The notes under the pieces: generated by a model
The model's database searches: none
What the model was told of the DNA's origin: nothing
Seen by the model: the letters and a program-made list of their open reading frames with translations, nothing else
In this document: positions 53,561-61,064 of the stretch, piece by piece
How positions within the stretch are numbered: the stretch's first letter is position 1
Layout of the letters: each line of letters starts with the position of its first letter
Assembly: GCF_900105245.1 (NCBI RefSeq)
Contig: NZ_FNSZ01000001.1
Coordinates: 8,554,001-8,618,000 of the forward strand
Origin: Streptomyces sp. 1222.5
Lineage (GTDB): Bacteria; Actinomycetota; Actinomycetes; Streptomycetales; Streptomycetaceae
Direction of reading: 5' to 3'
Length of the DNA stretch: 64,000 bases
Program-made: the position numbers and the translations under genes

Positions 53561-54385
53561 CTGGTGCATCTGCACTTCGAGTGCGTCGGCTACGCCGACG
53601 GGCCTGCCCGGCTGCCTGCGGCGCGGCCGGGCGACCTGGGTCGCGATGCCGCGAAGCTATGCGGGCTGTGGTGCGTGGGATAGGAGCGGGCCGGCGGGCA
53701 GTTCACGCAAAATCTGCGCGCAAGGGCGTCGGTGAGAGTCTGGGAGCTCCTCGGACGCGACGGCCCGAGGAGCCCTGGGGCTGTGTTCTCAACCCCATTG
53801 CAGGGTGGGTAACCGAGCGATGGGAGTTCATGCGCGGCTACAGGCTCGTCTGCCCGGGGTTCCGGCACCAGGGTGCAAGCGACGGCGGCACGGTCGTCGC
53901 CACACCGTGCCGCCTGGATTCGCTTGCGTACATGGGCGGGCGGCTGCTCAGCCGGTTCGGCCTGGGCCAGGGGGCCAAGCGGCGCGAGGCGGCCCGGGTC
54001 GAGAGTCGGCAGGCGGCGCACCGCGCGGTCCGCGCCTACTTCGCCGATGTCGGTGCCCGGGTGATCTACCACGGGGAGCGGCGCATCACGCCGCGATCCT
54101 GGATGCGGCTCGCCCTTGGTCGCGGAGGCGCTGTCCGCGCGGCGGATCTCGGCGGACGCGGCCCGGGACTCAGGTCTCCTCCGGTGCGCGGCCGGGGCGC
54201 TGTCGGATAGCCGCGAACCGGCCGCCGTCCTGGACGCCCTTACCTACTCGGGTAACACCGCGAACCTTGGCCCGGCCGCCAAGAAAGCGTCCAGCGTCCG
54301 GTTCTCCTATTCGGCGTGCTCATCGCACTCGGCTAATGAGGCGTGCAGGCTCCAACAGTGAGTCTTTGTAAGCGCTGGTCGTCGT
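53561..54385. other. 800-bp region without a convincing gene
   Basis: Frames here are open by base bias but show no ribosome site with a sensible product. One (53830-54210, with RREAARVESRQAAHRAVRAY) has some protein-like character, but I cannot support it as a gene. Confidence 0.3.
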
Positions 54386-54494
54386 CGGGCGAGTAGCGTC
54401 GATTCCCTCCTCGGTTTATCGGTCGAACCGGCTGAGATAGCCTGGGAACATGATGGAGGTGAGCCGAGGTAGAGTCGCTTTCGCCGACGCCGGT
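54386..54494 (+). promoter_or_regulatory. Structured mntP leader, possible manganese (yybP-ykoY) riboswitch
   Basis: Upstream of the MntP-like gene, GGGCGAGTAGCGTCG (54387-54401) resembles the conserved GGGGAGUAGC loop of yybP-ykoY riboswitches. GTCGGGCGA can pair with TCGCCGAC (54481-54488), CCTCGG (54409-54414) with CCGAGG (54464-54469), and CGGT with ACCG in between. The MntP family is a classical target of this riboswitch. The match to the 3' consensus is weak, so this is a candidate only. Confidence 0.35.
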
Positions 54495-54521
54495 CGTCAT
54501 CGGGCAGCGGCGTCGCCATGA
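54450..54521 (+). CDS. Possible 23-aa leader ORF overlapping mntP
   Basis: ATG 54450 opens a 24-codon frame (MMEVSRGRVAFADAGRHRAA...) whose TGA (54519-54521) overlaps the mntP ATG (54518) as ATGA. The mntP start has no good ribosome site of its own, so coupling is plausible. The leader's own site is weak and it overlaps the proposed leader structure. Confidence 0.3.
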   Translation: MMEVSRGRVAFADAGRHRAAASP

Positions 54522-55057
54522 TCTGGGAAATGCTGGTCCTGGGTTTCGTACTCAGTCTCGACAATTTCCGAGTATCGATCGCGCTCGGTATGGTCCCATT
54601 CGGGTTGAAGCGCGCGATGCAGGTCGCGCTGACCTTCGGACTATGGGACGCCGTCATGCCCTTGGTCGGGCTGTTGATCGGTCACCAGATCGGGGAATCC
54701 GTAGGGGACGTCGCCGATGTGGTGGGCGCGGCCGCGCTCGGCGGGTACGGTCTCTACCTCGTCATCTCGTCCCTTCGGAACCCGGAGCCGGAGGAGTTGG
54801 ACCACCCGTGGGCGTTGTTCGGCATTCCGTTGACGCTGAGCCTGGACAATTTGTTCGCCGGGGCGAGCCTGGGAGTTCTTGGTCTCTCGCCGTGGTTCTC
54901 GGCCGCCACCTTCGGCACGATGACGGCAGTGTTGTCGCTGGTCGGTCTGCAGCTCGGGCGGGCCGCGGCGCGCCTCATCCGGATCCGCTCGGACCTGCTG
55001 AGCGGAGTCACCTTGATCATCGCCGCTGCGGCGCTGCCGTTGTGGTTCGGCAACTGA
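54518..55057 (+). CDS. mntP: MntP-like manganese efflux pump
   Basis: The 179-residue protein has six membrane helices in two similar halves. Each begins with a conserved acidic motif: VLGFVLSLDNFRVSIALGMV and GIPLTLSLDNLFAGASLGVL, with DN in helix 1 and helix 4 as in MntP family transporters. The length is normal for MntP. Function: export of Mn2+ across the cytoplasmic membrane. The translation start ATG 54518 lacks a strong site and follows a structured leader. It converges on the pqqE gene. Confidence 0.8.
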   Translation: MIWEMLVLGFVLSLDNFRVSIALGMVPFGLKRAMQVALTFGLWDAVMPLVGLLIGHQIGESVGDVADVVGAAALGGYGLYLVISSLRNPEPEELDHPWALFGIPLTLSLDNLFAGASLGVLGLSPWFSAATFGTMTAVLSLVGLQLGRAAARLIRIRSDLLSGVTLIIAAAALPLWFGN

Positions 55058-55102
55058 CCCGCTCCGCCGCGAGGCGGCAGGCCTGCGGGCAAGGGGGGCA
55101 AC

Positions 55103-55308
55103 GGAAGGTCGCCGACTTGCGAGTCAGCGTCAGCGCCCTCGATCGCCTTGCCGACCATGTGGACGGGTGACAGATGGCAGGCCGGGTCGGTGCGGGCGGG
55201 GGATCAGCGGAGGATCGTCGGCCCGCGAGTCGGCGTTGGCGGCCTCGACCGCCCGGACGACGATGTCGTGGTCGGGTGACAGGTAGCAGACCGGGTCGGT
55301 GCGGGCGG
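55103..55308. repeat. Imperfect ~98-bp direct repeat at the pqqE 3' end
   Basis: The block at about 55210-55308, which encodes the last conserved PqqE residues (TDPVCYLSPDHDIVV), is repeated at about 55103-55198, roughly three quarters identical (both end CCGGGTCGGTGCGGGCGG). The outer copy reads on the minus strand as DPACHLSP and VGKAIEGADADSQ in another frame. The pqqE stop at 55130 lies inside it. Confidence 0.75.
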
Positions 55309-56263
55309 CGTCACCGGTGAGCAGGAACGCCTGGCAGCGGCACCCACCGAAGTCCAACTCCCGCCGGTAGCAGCTCCGGCAGGGCTCCGGCATCCAGTCG
55401 GTCCCCCGGAACGCGGTCATTATCGGGGACTCGGCCCAGATCCGCTCCAGCGGGTCGTCCCGCACGCTGGCCCGCGGCAGCGGCAGGGGCTGGGCGGCCG
55501 GACAGGGCAGGACGTCGCCGTTCGGCGTTACGGTCAGTTGCCGGGAGGCCCAGCCGCCCATGCAGGGCTTGGGGAAGCGGCTGTAGTAGTCGGGGATGAC
55601 GTAGATGACGTCCATGCGGTCCCGCAGCCGCTCGCGTGCCGCCCGCACGACGACTTCGGCCGCCTCGAGCTGGGCCCGGCTCGGCAGCAGCGCGTCACGG
55701 TTTCGCCAGGCCCATCCGTAGTACTGGGTGTTGGCCAGCTCCAGCCGGTCGGCGCCCACCTCCTCGGCCAGTCGGAGCACGTCGGCGACGCGGTCGATGT
55801 TGTGCCGGTGCAGCACCACGTTCATGGTGAGCGGCCAGCCCAGTTCTTTGACGATGCCCATCGCCTCGATCTTGCGTTGGAAGGAGGGGGTGCCGGCGAT
55901 CCGGTCGGATACGGTCGGCTCGTCGGCCTGGATGCTGATCTGCACGTGGTCCAGGCCGGCGGCCCGTAGCTCCTCGGCCCTCGATCGCGAGAGCCCGAGG
56001 GCGCTGGTCACGAGGTTGGTGTAGAGGCCCTGGTCGTGGGCGTGCGCCACGATCTCCACGAGGTCGCGTCGCAGCAGTGGTTCCCCTCCCGACAGGTGGC
56101 ACTGGAGGACGCCCAGGTCGTTTGCCTCGGTCAGCACGCGCCGCCACTCGTCGGTGGTCAGCTCGTCCTGGTAACCGGCCATGTTCAGCGGGTTGGAGCA
56201 GTACGGGCAGGCAAGCGGGCACCGGTAGGTGAGCTCGGCGAGCAATCCGAACGGGCTATCCAT
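55130..56263 (-). CDS. pqqE: PQQ biosynthesis radical SAM protein PqqE
   Basis: The 377-residue protein has the radical SAM cluster motif CPLACPYC (C-x3-C-x2-C), GGEPLLRRDLVEI and a C-terminal SPASM domain with further cysteines (KPCMGGW, VLPCPAA, PCRSCYRRELDFGGCRCQAF, TDPVC). PqqE joins the Glu and Tyr side chains of the PqqA peptide in the first step of PQQ synthesis, with PqqD. ATG 56263 overlaps the pqqD end by eight bases. The C-terminal ~35 residues, after the conserved end, run through a degenerate repeat of the gene's own 3' end. Confidence 0.93.
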   Translation of the reverse strand: MDSPFGLLAELTYRCPLACPYCSNPLNMAGYQDELTTDEWRRVLTEANDLGVLQCHLSGGEPLLRRDLVEIVAHAHDQGLYTNLVTSALGLSRSRAEELRAAGLDHVQISIQADEPTVSDRIAGTPSFQRKIEAMGIVKELGWPLTMNVVLHRHNIDRVADVLRLAEEVGADRLELANTQYYGWAWRNRDALLPSRAQLEAAEVVVRAARERLRDRMDVIYVIPDYYSRFPKPCMGGWASRQLTVTPNGDVLPCPAAQPLPLPRASVRDDPLERIWAESPIMTAFRGTDWMPEPCRSCYRRELDFGGCRCQAFLLTGDAARTDPVCYLSPDHDIVVRAVEAANADSRADDPPLIPRPHRPGLPSVTRPHGRQGDRGR

Positions 56264-56585
56264 CGGTGAGCTCCAGCCAGCGCCGGGAGACGAGCCGGGT
56301 CAAGAACTGTCGCACCTCGTCCTCGGAGACGGTCTCATAGCGCGCGCCCAGCTCGGTGACGATCTCGGCCACGGTGTGCCGCCCGTCGCACAACTCGATG
56401 ACAGCCGCGCCGCTGCCGTTCAGTACCACCACCGTCTCGGGGTGCAGCAGAATCCGGCGCCTCCTGGTCCGGCAGAAGGTCAGCCGGACGTGGCGCGCCA
56501 ACCGGGGCCGGTCAACGGCCGATACTCCGACGGCGGGTCGGCTACTGGTACCGGTCTGGGTCGTTCCGGTGTGGGTCGGGTCCAT
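56256..56585 (-). CDS. pqqD: PQQ peptide chaperone PqqD
   Basis: The 109-residue protein starts at ATG 56585. The conserved PqqD core is RLARHVRLTFCRTRRRRILL, VVVLNGSGAAVIELCDGRHT, VAEIVTELGARY, a winged-helix peptide-recognition fold that binds PqqA and delivers it to PqqE. About 25 extra residues rich in Thr and Pro precede the core. It is spaced two bases from pqqC and overlaps pqqE. Confidence 0.9.
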   Translation of the reverse strand: MDPTHTGTTQTGTSSRPAVGVSAVDRPRLARHVRLTFCRTRRRRILLHPETVVVLNGSGAAVIELCDGRHTVAEIVTELGARYETVSEDEVRQFLTRLVSRRWLELTDG

Positions 56586-56587
56586 GG

Positions 56588-57286
56588 TCACTCCGGGTAG
56601 GCCTGGTCGATGGCGTCCATCAGGCTCCACAGGACGTCGCACTTGAACGACAGCGCGTCGACGGCACGCGCCTGGGACTCGGCGGAGAGGCAGTGCGCGG
56701 TGACCACCTGGAGGGCGTGTTCACAGTCGCGGGGGGCCTGCTCCAGGCGGGAGCGGAAGTAGGCAAGGCCCTCGGGGTCGATCCACGGGTACCAGCGTTC
56801 GAATGCCTGCAGCCGCGCCGCCATCAGGTCGGGCGCGAACAGCTCCGTGAGCGAGGACGCCACTGCCTCTACCCACGGGCGGGTCCGGGTGAAGTTCACG
56901 TAGGCGTCGACGGCGAACCGCGCAGCGGGTACCAGGTGCCGGTGGTCGCGGACCTCCTCGCGGGTCAGCCCCGTGGCCTCGCCGAGTCGGAGCCATGCCT
57001 CGATGCCGCCCTCGCCGTCGGCGGTACCGTCGTGGTCGATGATCCGTCGGATCCAGCGGCGGCGGACATCGAGGTCGGGGCAGTTGGAGAGGATCGCGGC
57101 GTCTTTGCGGGGGATGTTCTCCTGGTAGTAGAAGCGGTTGGCGACCCAGCCACGGATCTGCCGGCGGCTGAGCCTGCCGGCGTTCATCCGGACGTGGAAC
57201 GGGTGCTGGTCGTGGTATTGCCGCGAGTGGGCCCGCAGCGTCTCGACGAAGTCGTCGGCGCCGGTTCGCGTGGTTGTTGTCGTCAC
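56588..57286 (-). CDS. pqqC: Pyrroloquinoline-quinone synthase PqqC
   Basis: The 232-residue protein matches PqqC throughout: HPFHVRMNAGRLSRRQIRGW, VANRFYYQENIPRKDAAILS, RRIIDHDGTADGEGGIEAWL and CLSAESQARAVDALSFKCDV. PqqC carries out the last step, the cofactor-free O2-dependent ring closure and oxidation to PQQ. The active-site His, Tyr and Arg region around YYQEN/PRKDAA looks intact. Length is normal (bacterial PqqC about 240-250). Four bases separate it from pqqB. Confidence 0.95.
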   Translation of the reverse strand: MTTTTTRTGADDFVETLRAHSRQYHDQHPFHVRMNAGRLSRRQIRGWVANRFYYQENIPRKDAAILSNCPDLDVRRRWIRRIIDHDGTADGEGGIEAWLRLGEATGLTREEVRDHRHLVPAARFAVDAYVNFTRTRPWVEAVASSLTELFAPDLMAARLQAFERWYPWIDPEGLAYFRSRLEQAPRDCEHALQVVTAHCLSAESQARAVDALSFKCDVLWSLMDAIDQAYPE

Positions 57287-57290
57287 GGCT

Positions 57291-58178
57291 CTACACCTGG
57301 ACCTCGAGGCCGTCCATGGCCACTTCCATGCCGCTCTCCTCCACGGTACGCCGTTCGGGTGTGTCCTCCAGGAGGATGGGGTTGGTGTTGTTCATGTGCA
57401 CGAAGATCGTCCGTCCCGCGCCCAGCGAGGGGAGTTGCGCCAGGCTGCCGTTCGGGCCGTCCATGGGCAGGTGGCCCATCTCCCGGGACGTCTTGCCGGA
57501 CAGGCCGAGTCGGACGAGTTCGTTGTCGCGCCAGCAGGTCCCGTCGATCAACAGGCATGTGCAGTCCTCGATCTCCACACGCAGCGCCGGCGTCAGCGAT
57601 TGCACTCCGGGCAGGTACACCAGCGTTCCCCCGCTGCTCTGGTCGGTCAGCCGGTAGCCCACGACGCGACCATGGTCGACCCCGGCTCCGAACCGGGCGC
57701 GTTTGGTGGTGGGTACGTCGAAAACCCGGCAGGACAGCCCGTCCGCCAAGGCGAGGTCGGCGCCGGGGGTCGCTGCACGCCACTCGACCGGGCAGTAGCG
57801 CTCGAGCGTGCGCAGAATTCCCGAGCCGTCACGCAGTGTCTTGCGCGTGGCCGGTGTGGTGTACAGCCGCAGGGCGCGGGCCTCGCGCAACAAAAGCAGG
57901 CCGAGCGTGTGGTCCAGCTCGGCGTCGGTGAGCAGCGCCGCCTCCAGCGGCGTTGTCCGGTCGCCGCGCGGGTGCAGGGCGGGGAAGGCCTCGATCTGGG
58001 TGCGGACGTCGGGTGAGGCGTTGATGAGGAACCACCGGCGCCGGTCGGCGCTGACCGCGACCGACGACTGGGTGCGCGCGAGGCCGGCCCGGGAGCGGAC
58101 CGCGGCGCACACCGGGCAGCTGCAGTTCCATTGCGGGGAGCCGCCGCCCGCTGCCGAGCCCAGTACGCGCAGCAACAC
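57291..58178 (-). CDS. pqqB: PqqB, metallo-beta-lactamase-fold hydroxylase
   Basis: The 295-residue protein begins VLGSAAGGGSPQWNC with the structural zinc cysteines in CSCPVC. DAELDHTLGLLLLREA is the PqqB variant of the HxHxDH metal motif, followed by HGRVVGYRL and HMNNTNPIL. PqqB hydroxylates the Glu-Tyr intermediate. It starts at ATG 58178 about 110 bases after the pqqA stop and is followed closely by pqqC. Confidence 0.93.
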   Translation of the reverse strand: MLLRVLGSAAGGGSPQWNCSCPVCAAVRSRAGLARTQSSVAVSADRRRWFLINASPDVRTQIEAFPALHPRGDRTTPLEAALLTDAELDHTLGLLLLREARALRLYTTPATRKTLRDGSGILRTLERYCPVEWRAATPGADLALADGLSCRVFDVPTTKRARFGAGVDHGRVVGYRLTDQSSGGTLVYLPGVQSLTPALRVEIEDCTCLLIDGTCWRDNELVRLGLSGKTSREMGHLPMDGPNGSLAQLPSLGAGRTIFVHMNNTNPILLEDTPERRTVEESGMEVAMDGLEVQV

Positions 58179-58287
58179 GCCAGCACTCCGTTCGCCGAAG
58201 ATCCGGGTCCGTGGCCGGCACGGCCGTCCGCGGCCGTGCCGGGCTGTCCGGGGGCGCCGGACCAGGTCAGGCGCCGCCCCGGATCCG

Positions 58288-58419
58288 CTACTCCTCCAAC
58301 CGATCGAGGTACATGGTCACCTCGGCCGCGACGGCGATCTCGTCGAACTCGGGCGTCTCCCACGCGGCGAGTTGAGATTCCGTCTCGGCGGTCTCCCACA
58401 CGGTGAGCTGAGATTCCAT
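58288..58419 (-). CDS. pqqA: PQQ precursor peptide PqqA
   Basis: This 43-residue peptide starts at ATG 58419 with a strong AGGAGGTGA site. The core ends EIAVAAEVTMYLDRLEE and contains the conserved Glu33-x3-Tyr37 pair that becomes PQQ. PqqA is usually 23-30 residues; here the N-terminus is longer because ESQLTVWET (2-10) is repeated as ESQLAAWET (14-22), a clear 12-residue internal duplication. The peptide is followed by pqqB, C, D and E in order. Confidence 0.92.
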   Translation of the reverse strand: MESQLTVWETAETESQLAAWETPEFDEIAVAAEVTMYLDRLEE

Positions 58420-58466
58420 GGATTCACCTCCTCTCTGCCCGGACTGCGGCAGGCTCCGGTCATGCG

Positions 58467-60176
58467 CTACGACGATTCAGGGAGGGCGAAGACGAGCAGG
58501 GCGCTTCCGTGCCCCGCGCCGAGCATGCCGGGGAGGAATCCCTCGGCCCAACCGCCCCAACCGACCGGCACGGCGATGTACTGCCTGTCGTCCACCATGT
58601 AGGTGCTCGGGCTGCTGTGGTGGCCGCTTCCGCACTGGAACTGCCACAACAGCTCGCCGGTGCGGGCGTCGAGCGCGTTGAACTCCCCGGAGGCTTCACC
58701 GGCGAACACCAGGTCGCCGCCGGTGGCCAGCACCGAGGCGCACATCGGGAGTTCGTTGCGCCAGCGCCACTTCTCCTCACCGCCTGCGTCGAACGCGCTG
58801 ATGGACCCTGCCATGTCCTCGATGTCCACCTGAACGCCCGCACCCCAGTACGGAATGCTCTCCTTGAACTCCCGGCGTCGCCGCGTGGCCGTGGCGCCGG
58901 TGTCCTGGACCGGGACGTAGAAGAGCTGGGTCTTCGGGCTGTAGGCCGCATGGGTCCATTCCTTGGCGCCGGCCGGACCGGGGTAGAAGTGGACCGGTTC
59001 TCCCTCCTTGTCCGGGTACAGCTTGGCCGTCACCTGGCCGTCCCTCGTGATCGCCCCCCAGGTGATCCGGTCCACGAACGGGGTGATCTGTACTCTCTCG
59101 CCGTTCGTCCGATCGAGTACGAAGAAGTAGCCGTTCTTGTCGAAGTGCCCGAGCAGTTTGCGCCCGTCGTGCTCGAACAGGATGCACTCGGCGATGCTGT
59201 CGTAGTCCCACAAGTCGTGCGGAGTGCACTGGTAGTGCCAGCGGATCTGACCGCTGTCCACGTCGACGGCGATGATGCTGTCCGTGAAGAGGTTGTCGCC
59301 CTCGCGGACACCTCCGTCGAAGTCGGGCGCCGGGTTGCCGGTGCCGACGTACAGGAGGTTCGTCTCCGGGTCGAAGGTGCCGGTGACCCAGCAGTTCGCC
59401 CCGCCCCGTGCCCAGGCCTCGCCGTCGGCGGGCCAGGTCTCCGAGCCGGGTTCCCCGGGCTTCGGCACGGTGTAGCTGCGCCATTGGTGCTCGCCGGTCT
59501 CGAGGTCGAACGCGTCGAGGTGGCCGCGCACGCCGAACTCACCGCCAGAACTTCCCACGATGACCATGTTCTTCACGATCAGCGGGGCGACCGTGGCGCT
59601 CTCCCCGGCTCGGACGTCTCCGTAGGTCTTGTCCCAGACCCGCTTGCCGGTGGTGGCGTCGAGCGCGAGCACACGGGCGTTCGCCGTGACGAAGAAGACC
59701 TTCCCCTGAGCCACGGCGACCCCGCGGTTCACGTTCCCGCAGCACAAGGACACGTCGAAGGGGACCGCATGCTTGTACCGCCAGATCTCCACACCCGTCT
59801 TCGCGTCAAGGGCCCAGACCCAGCCGTCCCAGCCGGAGAGGAACATGACCCCGTCGACGACGATCGGGGTTGCCTCGAACGAATAGGTCGACGCGCCCGC
59901 GATCAGGCCGGTCGTGCCGGCCTGGAAGACCCAAGCGGGGACCATGCGCTTGACGTTCTCCGTGTTGATCTGATCCAGCGGGCTGTACCGCTGCCCGTTG
60001 TAGGCGCCGTAGTAGGTAAGCCAGTTCTGGGGTTCCTCGCGGGCGTTGAGTATGCGTTCGTAGTCGACGCCGGCCACTACCGGCGGCGCGACCTCCCCGC
60101 CCGCGACTTTGCCGCTCAGGGCTCCCTGATCGACAGCCTCACCTGCGTCGACGTAGTCGGCGTAGTCGACGGTCAT
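58467..60176 (-). CDS. PQQ-dependent alcohol dehydrogenase, DYD (lanthanide-type), no signal peptide
   Basis: The 569-residue protein has the eight-bladed propeller W-motifs of quinoprotein dehydrogenases (e.g. WVWALDAKTGVEIWRYKH, HLDAFDLETGEHQW) and the adjacent Cys145-Cys146 pair (SLCCGNVNRG) that forms the vicinal disulfide. The catalytic Asp324 is in WDYDS, with Asp326 two residues on; this D-x-D is the marker of lanthanide-dependent members such as XoxF. There is no heme-c domain and, unusually, no signal peptide: the ATG at 60176, with AGGAGG, begins MTVDYADYVDAGEAVDQ. It probably oxidises alcohols or aldehydes with electrons going to the cupredoxin-like neighbour. Confidence 0.88.
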   Translation of the reverse strand: MTVDYADYVDAGEAVDQGALSGKVAGGEVAPPVVAGVDYERILNAREEPQNWLTYYGAYNGQRYSPLDQINTENVKRMVPAWVFQAGTTGLIAGASTYSFEATPIVVDGVMFLSGWDGWVWALDAKTGVEIWRYKHAVPFDVSLCCGNVNRGVAVAQGKVFFVTANARVLALDATTGKRVWDKTYGDVRAGESATVAPLIVKNMVIVGSSGGEFGVRGHLDAFDLETGEHQWRSYTVPKPGEPGSETWPADGEAWARGGANCWVTGTFDPETNLLYVGTGNPAPDFDGGVREGDNLFTDSIIAVDVDSGQIRWHYQCTPHDLWDYDSIAECILFEHDGRKLLGHFDKNGYFFVLDRTNGERVQITPFVDRITWGAITRDGQVTAKLYPDKEGEPVHFYPGPAGAKEWTHAAYSPKTQLFYVPVQDTGATATRRRREFKESIPYWGAGVQVDIEDMAGSISAFDAGGEEKWRWRNELPMCASVLATGGDLVFAGEASGEFNALDARTGELLWQFQCGSGHHSSPSTYMVDDRQYIAVPVGWGGWAEGFLPGMLGAGHGSALLVFALPESS

Positions 60177-60198
60177 TTCCTCCACCTCCTACTTGTTC

Positions 60199-60660
60199 CT
60201 ACGGCCGCGGCTGTTCGGGACGGTCGAGGCGAGCCTCTGGCGGAGCGTCCCCCAGGACGACGATGGCCCCGGTCAGCCCCCGCCCCTCGTCGTTGCCGGT
60301 GGGCGAGGCGTACCAGTAGTAGCCCGGCCCGTCGAGGTTGAGGTGCGCGTGTCCGTGCGAATGGTTCACCAACCAGATGAACTTCCGGTCGCCATTGCTC
60401 GGCAGGAGCGCGCAGTGCGTGTTCTGGTCGTCGTTGACGAGCTCCAGCTCGATATCGCCTCCGTGAGGCATGACCAGAATGGAGGGATCAAAGGTCAGCT
60501 CATCCGGGTGGATGCGAATGGTGGCCTCCATGTGGCCATCCGATTTCTCGGTGGCCTGCCCGATGCTTCCGGTTCCCAGCACTTGCCCCAGCGCTGCTTT
60601 GTTCTGCGCGGCCAACCCGATCTTGTCCAGCAGGTCGGCTCGCTCCTGCGCGTTCGTCAT
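60199..60660 (-). CDS. Cupredoxin-like protein of the PQQ locus
   Basis: The 153-residue protein starts at ATG 60660 after GGGGAG. After an N-terminal helical part (ERADLLDKIGLAAQNKAALG) comes a beta-rich domain with possible copper ligands: NTHCALLPSN, then HSHGHAHLNL, and GYYWYASPTGNDEGRGLTGA. The layout resembles a cupredoxin but the ligand set is not standard. No signal peptide is present, matching the dehydrogenase 22 bases downstream. I infer a copper electron carrier for that enzyme; it is not proven. Confidence 0.6.
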   Translation of the reverse strand: MTNAQERADLLDKIGLAAQNKAALGQVLGTGSIGQATEKSDGHMEATIRIHPDELTFDPSILVMPHGGDIELELVNDDQNTHCALLPSNGDRKFIWLVNHSHGHAHLNLDGPGYYWYASPTGNDEGRGLTGAIVVLGDAPPEARLDRPEQPRP

Positions 60661-61064
60661 AAGGGCTTCACTCCCCTCATCCCGAATCTCTGCGTCCAAT
60701 TCGCATAAGTCGCGCTGACGGAGTCACCTCGCTGACCGGGCGTAATCACTCGGCAGGAATATTCCCTCCGAATTGCAAGCCCGCTACGCCGAATGAATCG
60801 GACCGAGAAGGGTGGGAAATTTGTACTCAAAAAGTACGCTACGCCGGATGAATAACACCGACAAGGGTGAGCGCCAGTTCGGGCGACTCGTGCCGCTCGT
60901 CCGCGACCAGCTACCGTTCGCACCCGAATAGCCGCCGTTGGGAGGAGCCGACCACACTGCACCGCGTCGCGCCGGGGCCGGCCGCAGACTCACACAGCCG
61001 TCGCCGATCAACACGCGTTGACCGGTCTCCAAGGCTCTCCTGGTGTCTCGACCTCGATGGAGGA
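60661..61064. promoter_or_regulatory. PQQ operon upstream region
   Basis: About 400 bases between the katG stop and the first gene of the PQQ unit on the minus strand. It contains the 33-bp direct repeat described separately and GTAC-N7-GTAC between its copies. The operon promoter must lie here. Confidence 0.55.
60782..60870. repeat. 33-bp direct repeat, 55-bp spacing
   Basis: On the minus strand CACCCTT[G/C]TCGGT...ATTCAT[C/T]CGGCGTAGCG occurs twice, at about 60782-60815 and 60837-60870, with 28 of 33 bases the same. The spacing is close to five helical turns. It is a candidate binding site of a regulator, perhaps the LytTR protein encoded upstream. Confidence 0.75.

Noticed and set aside
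53581..54210. 209-codon plus-strand frame
   Set aside because: No convincing start and no recognised motif; composition fits a bias-opened frame.
58509..60341. 610-codon open frame on the plus strand
   Set aside because: It is antisense to the PQQ dehydrogenase, which has clear motifs and a strong ribosome site.
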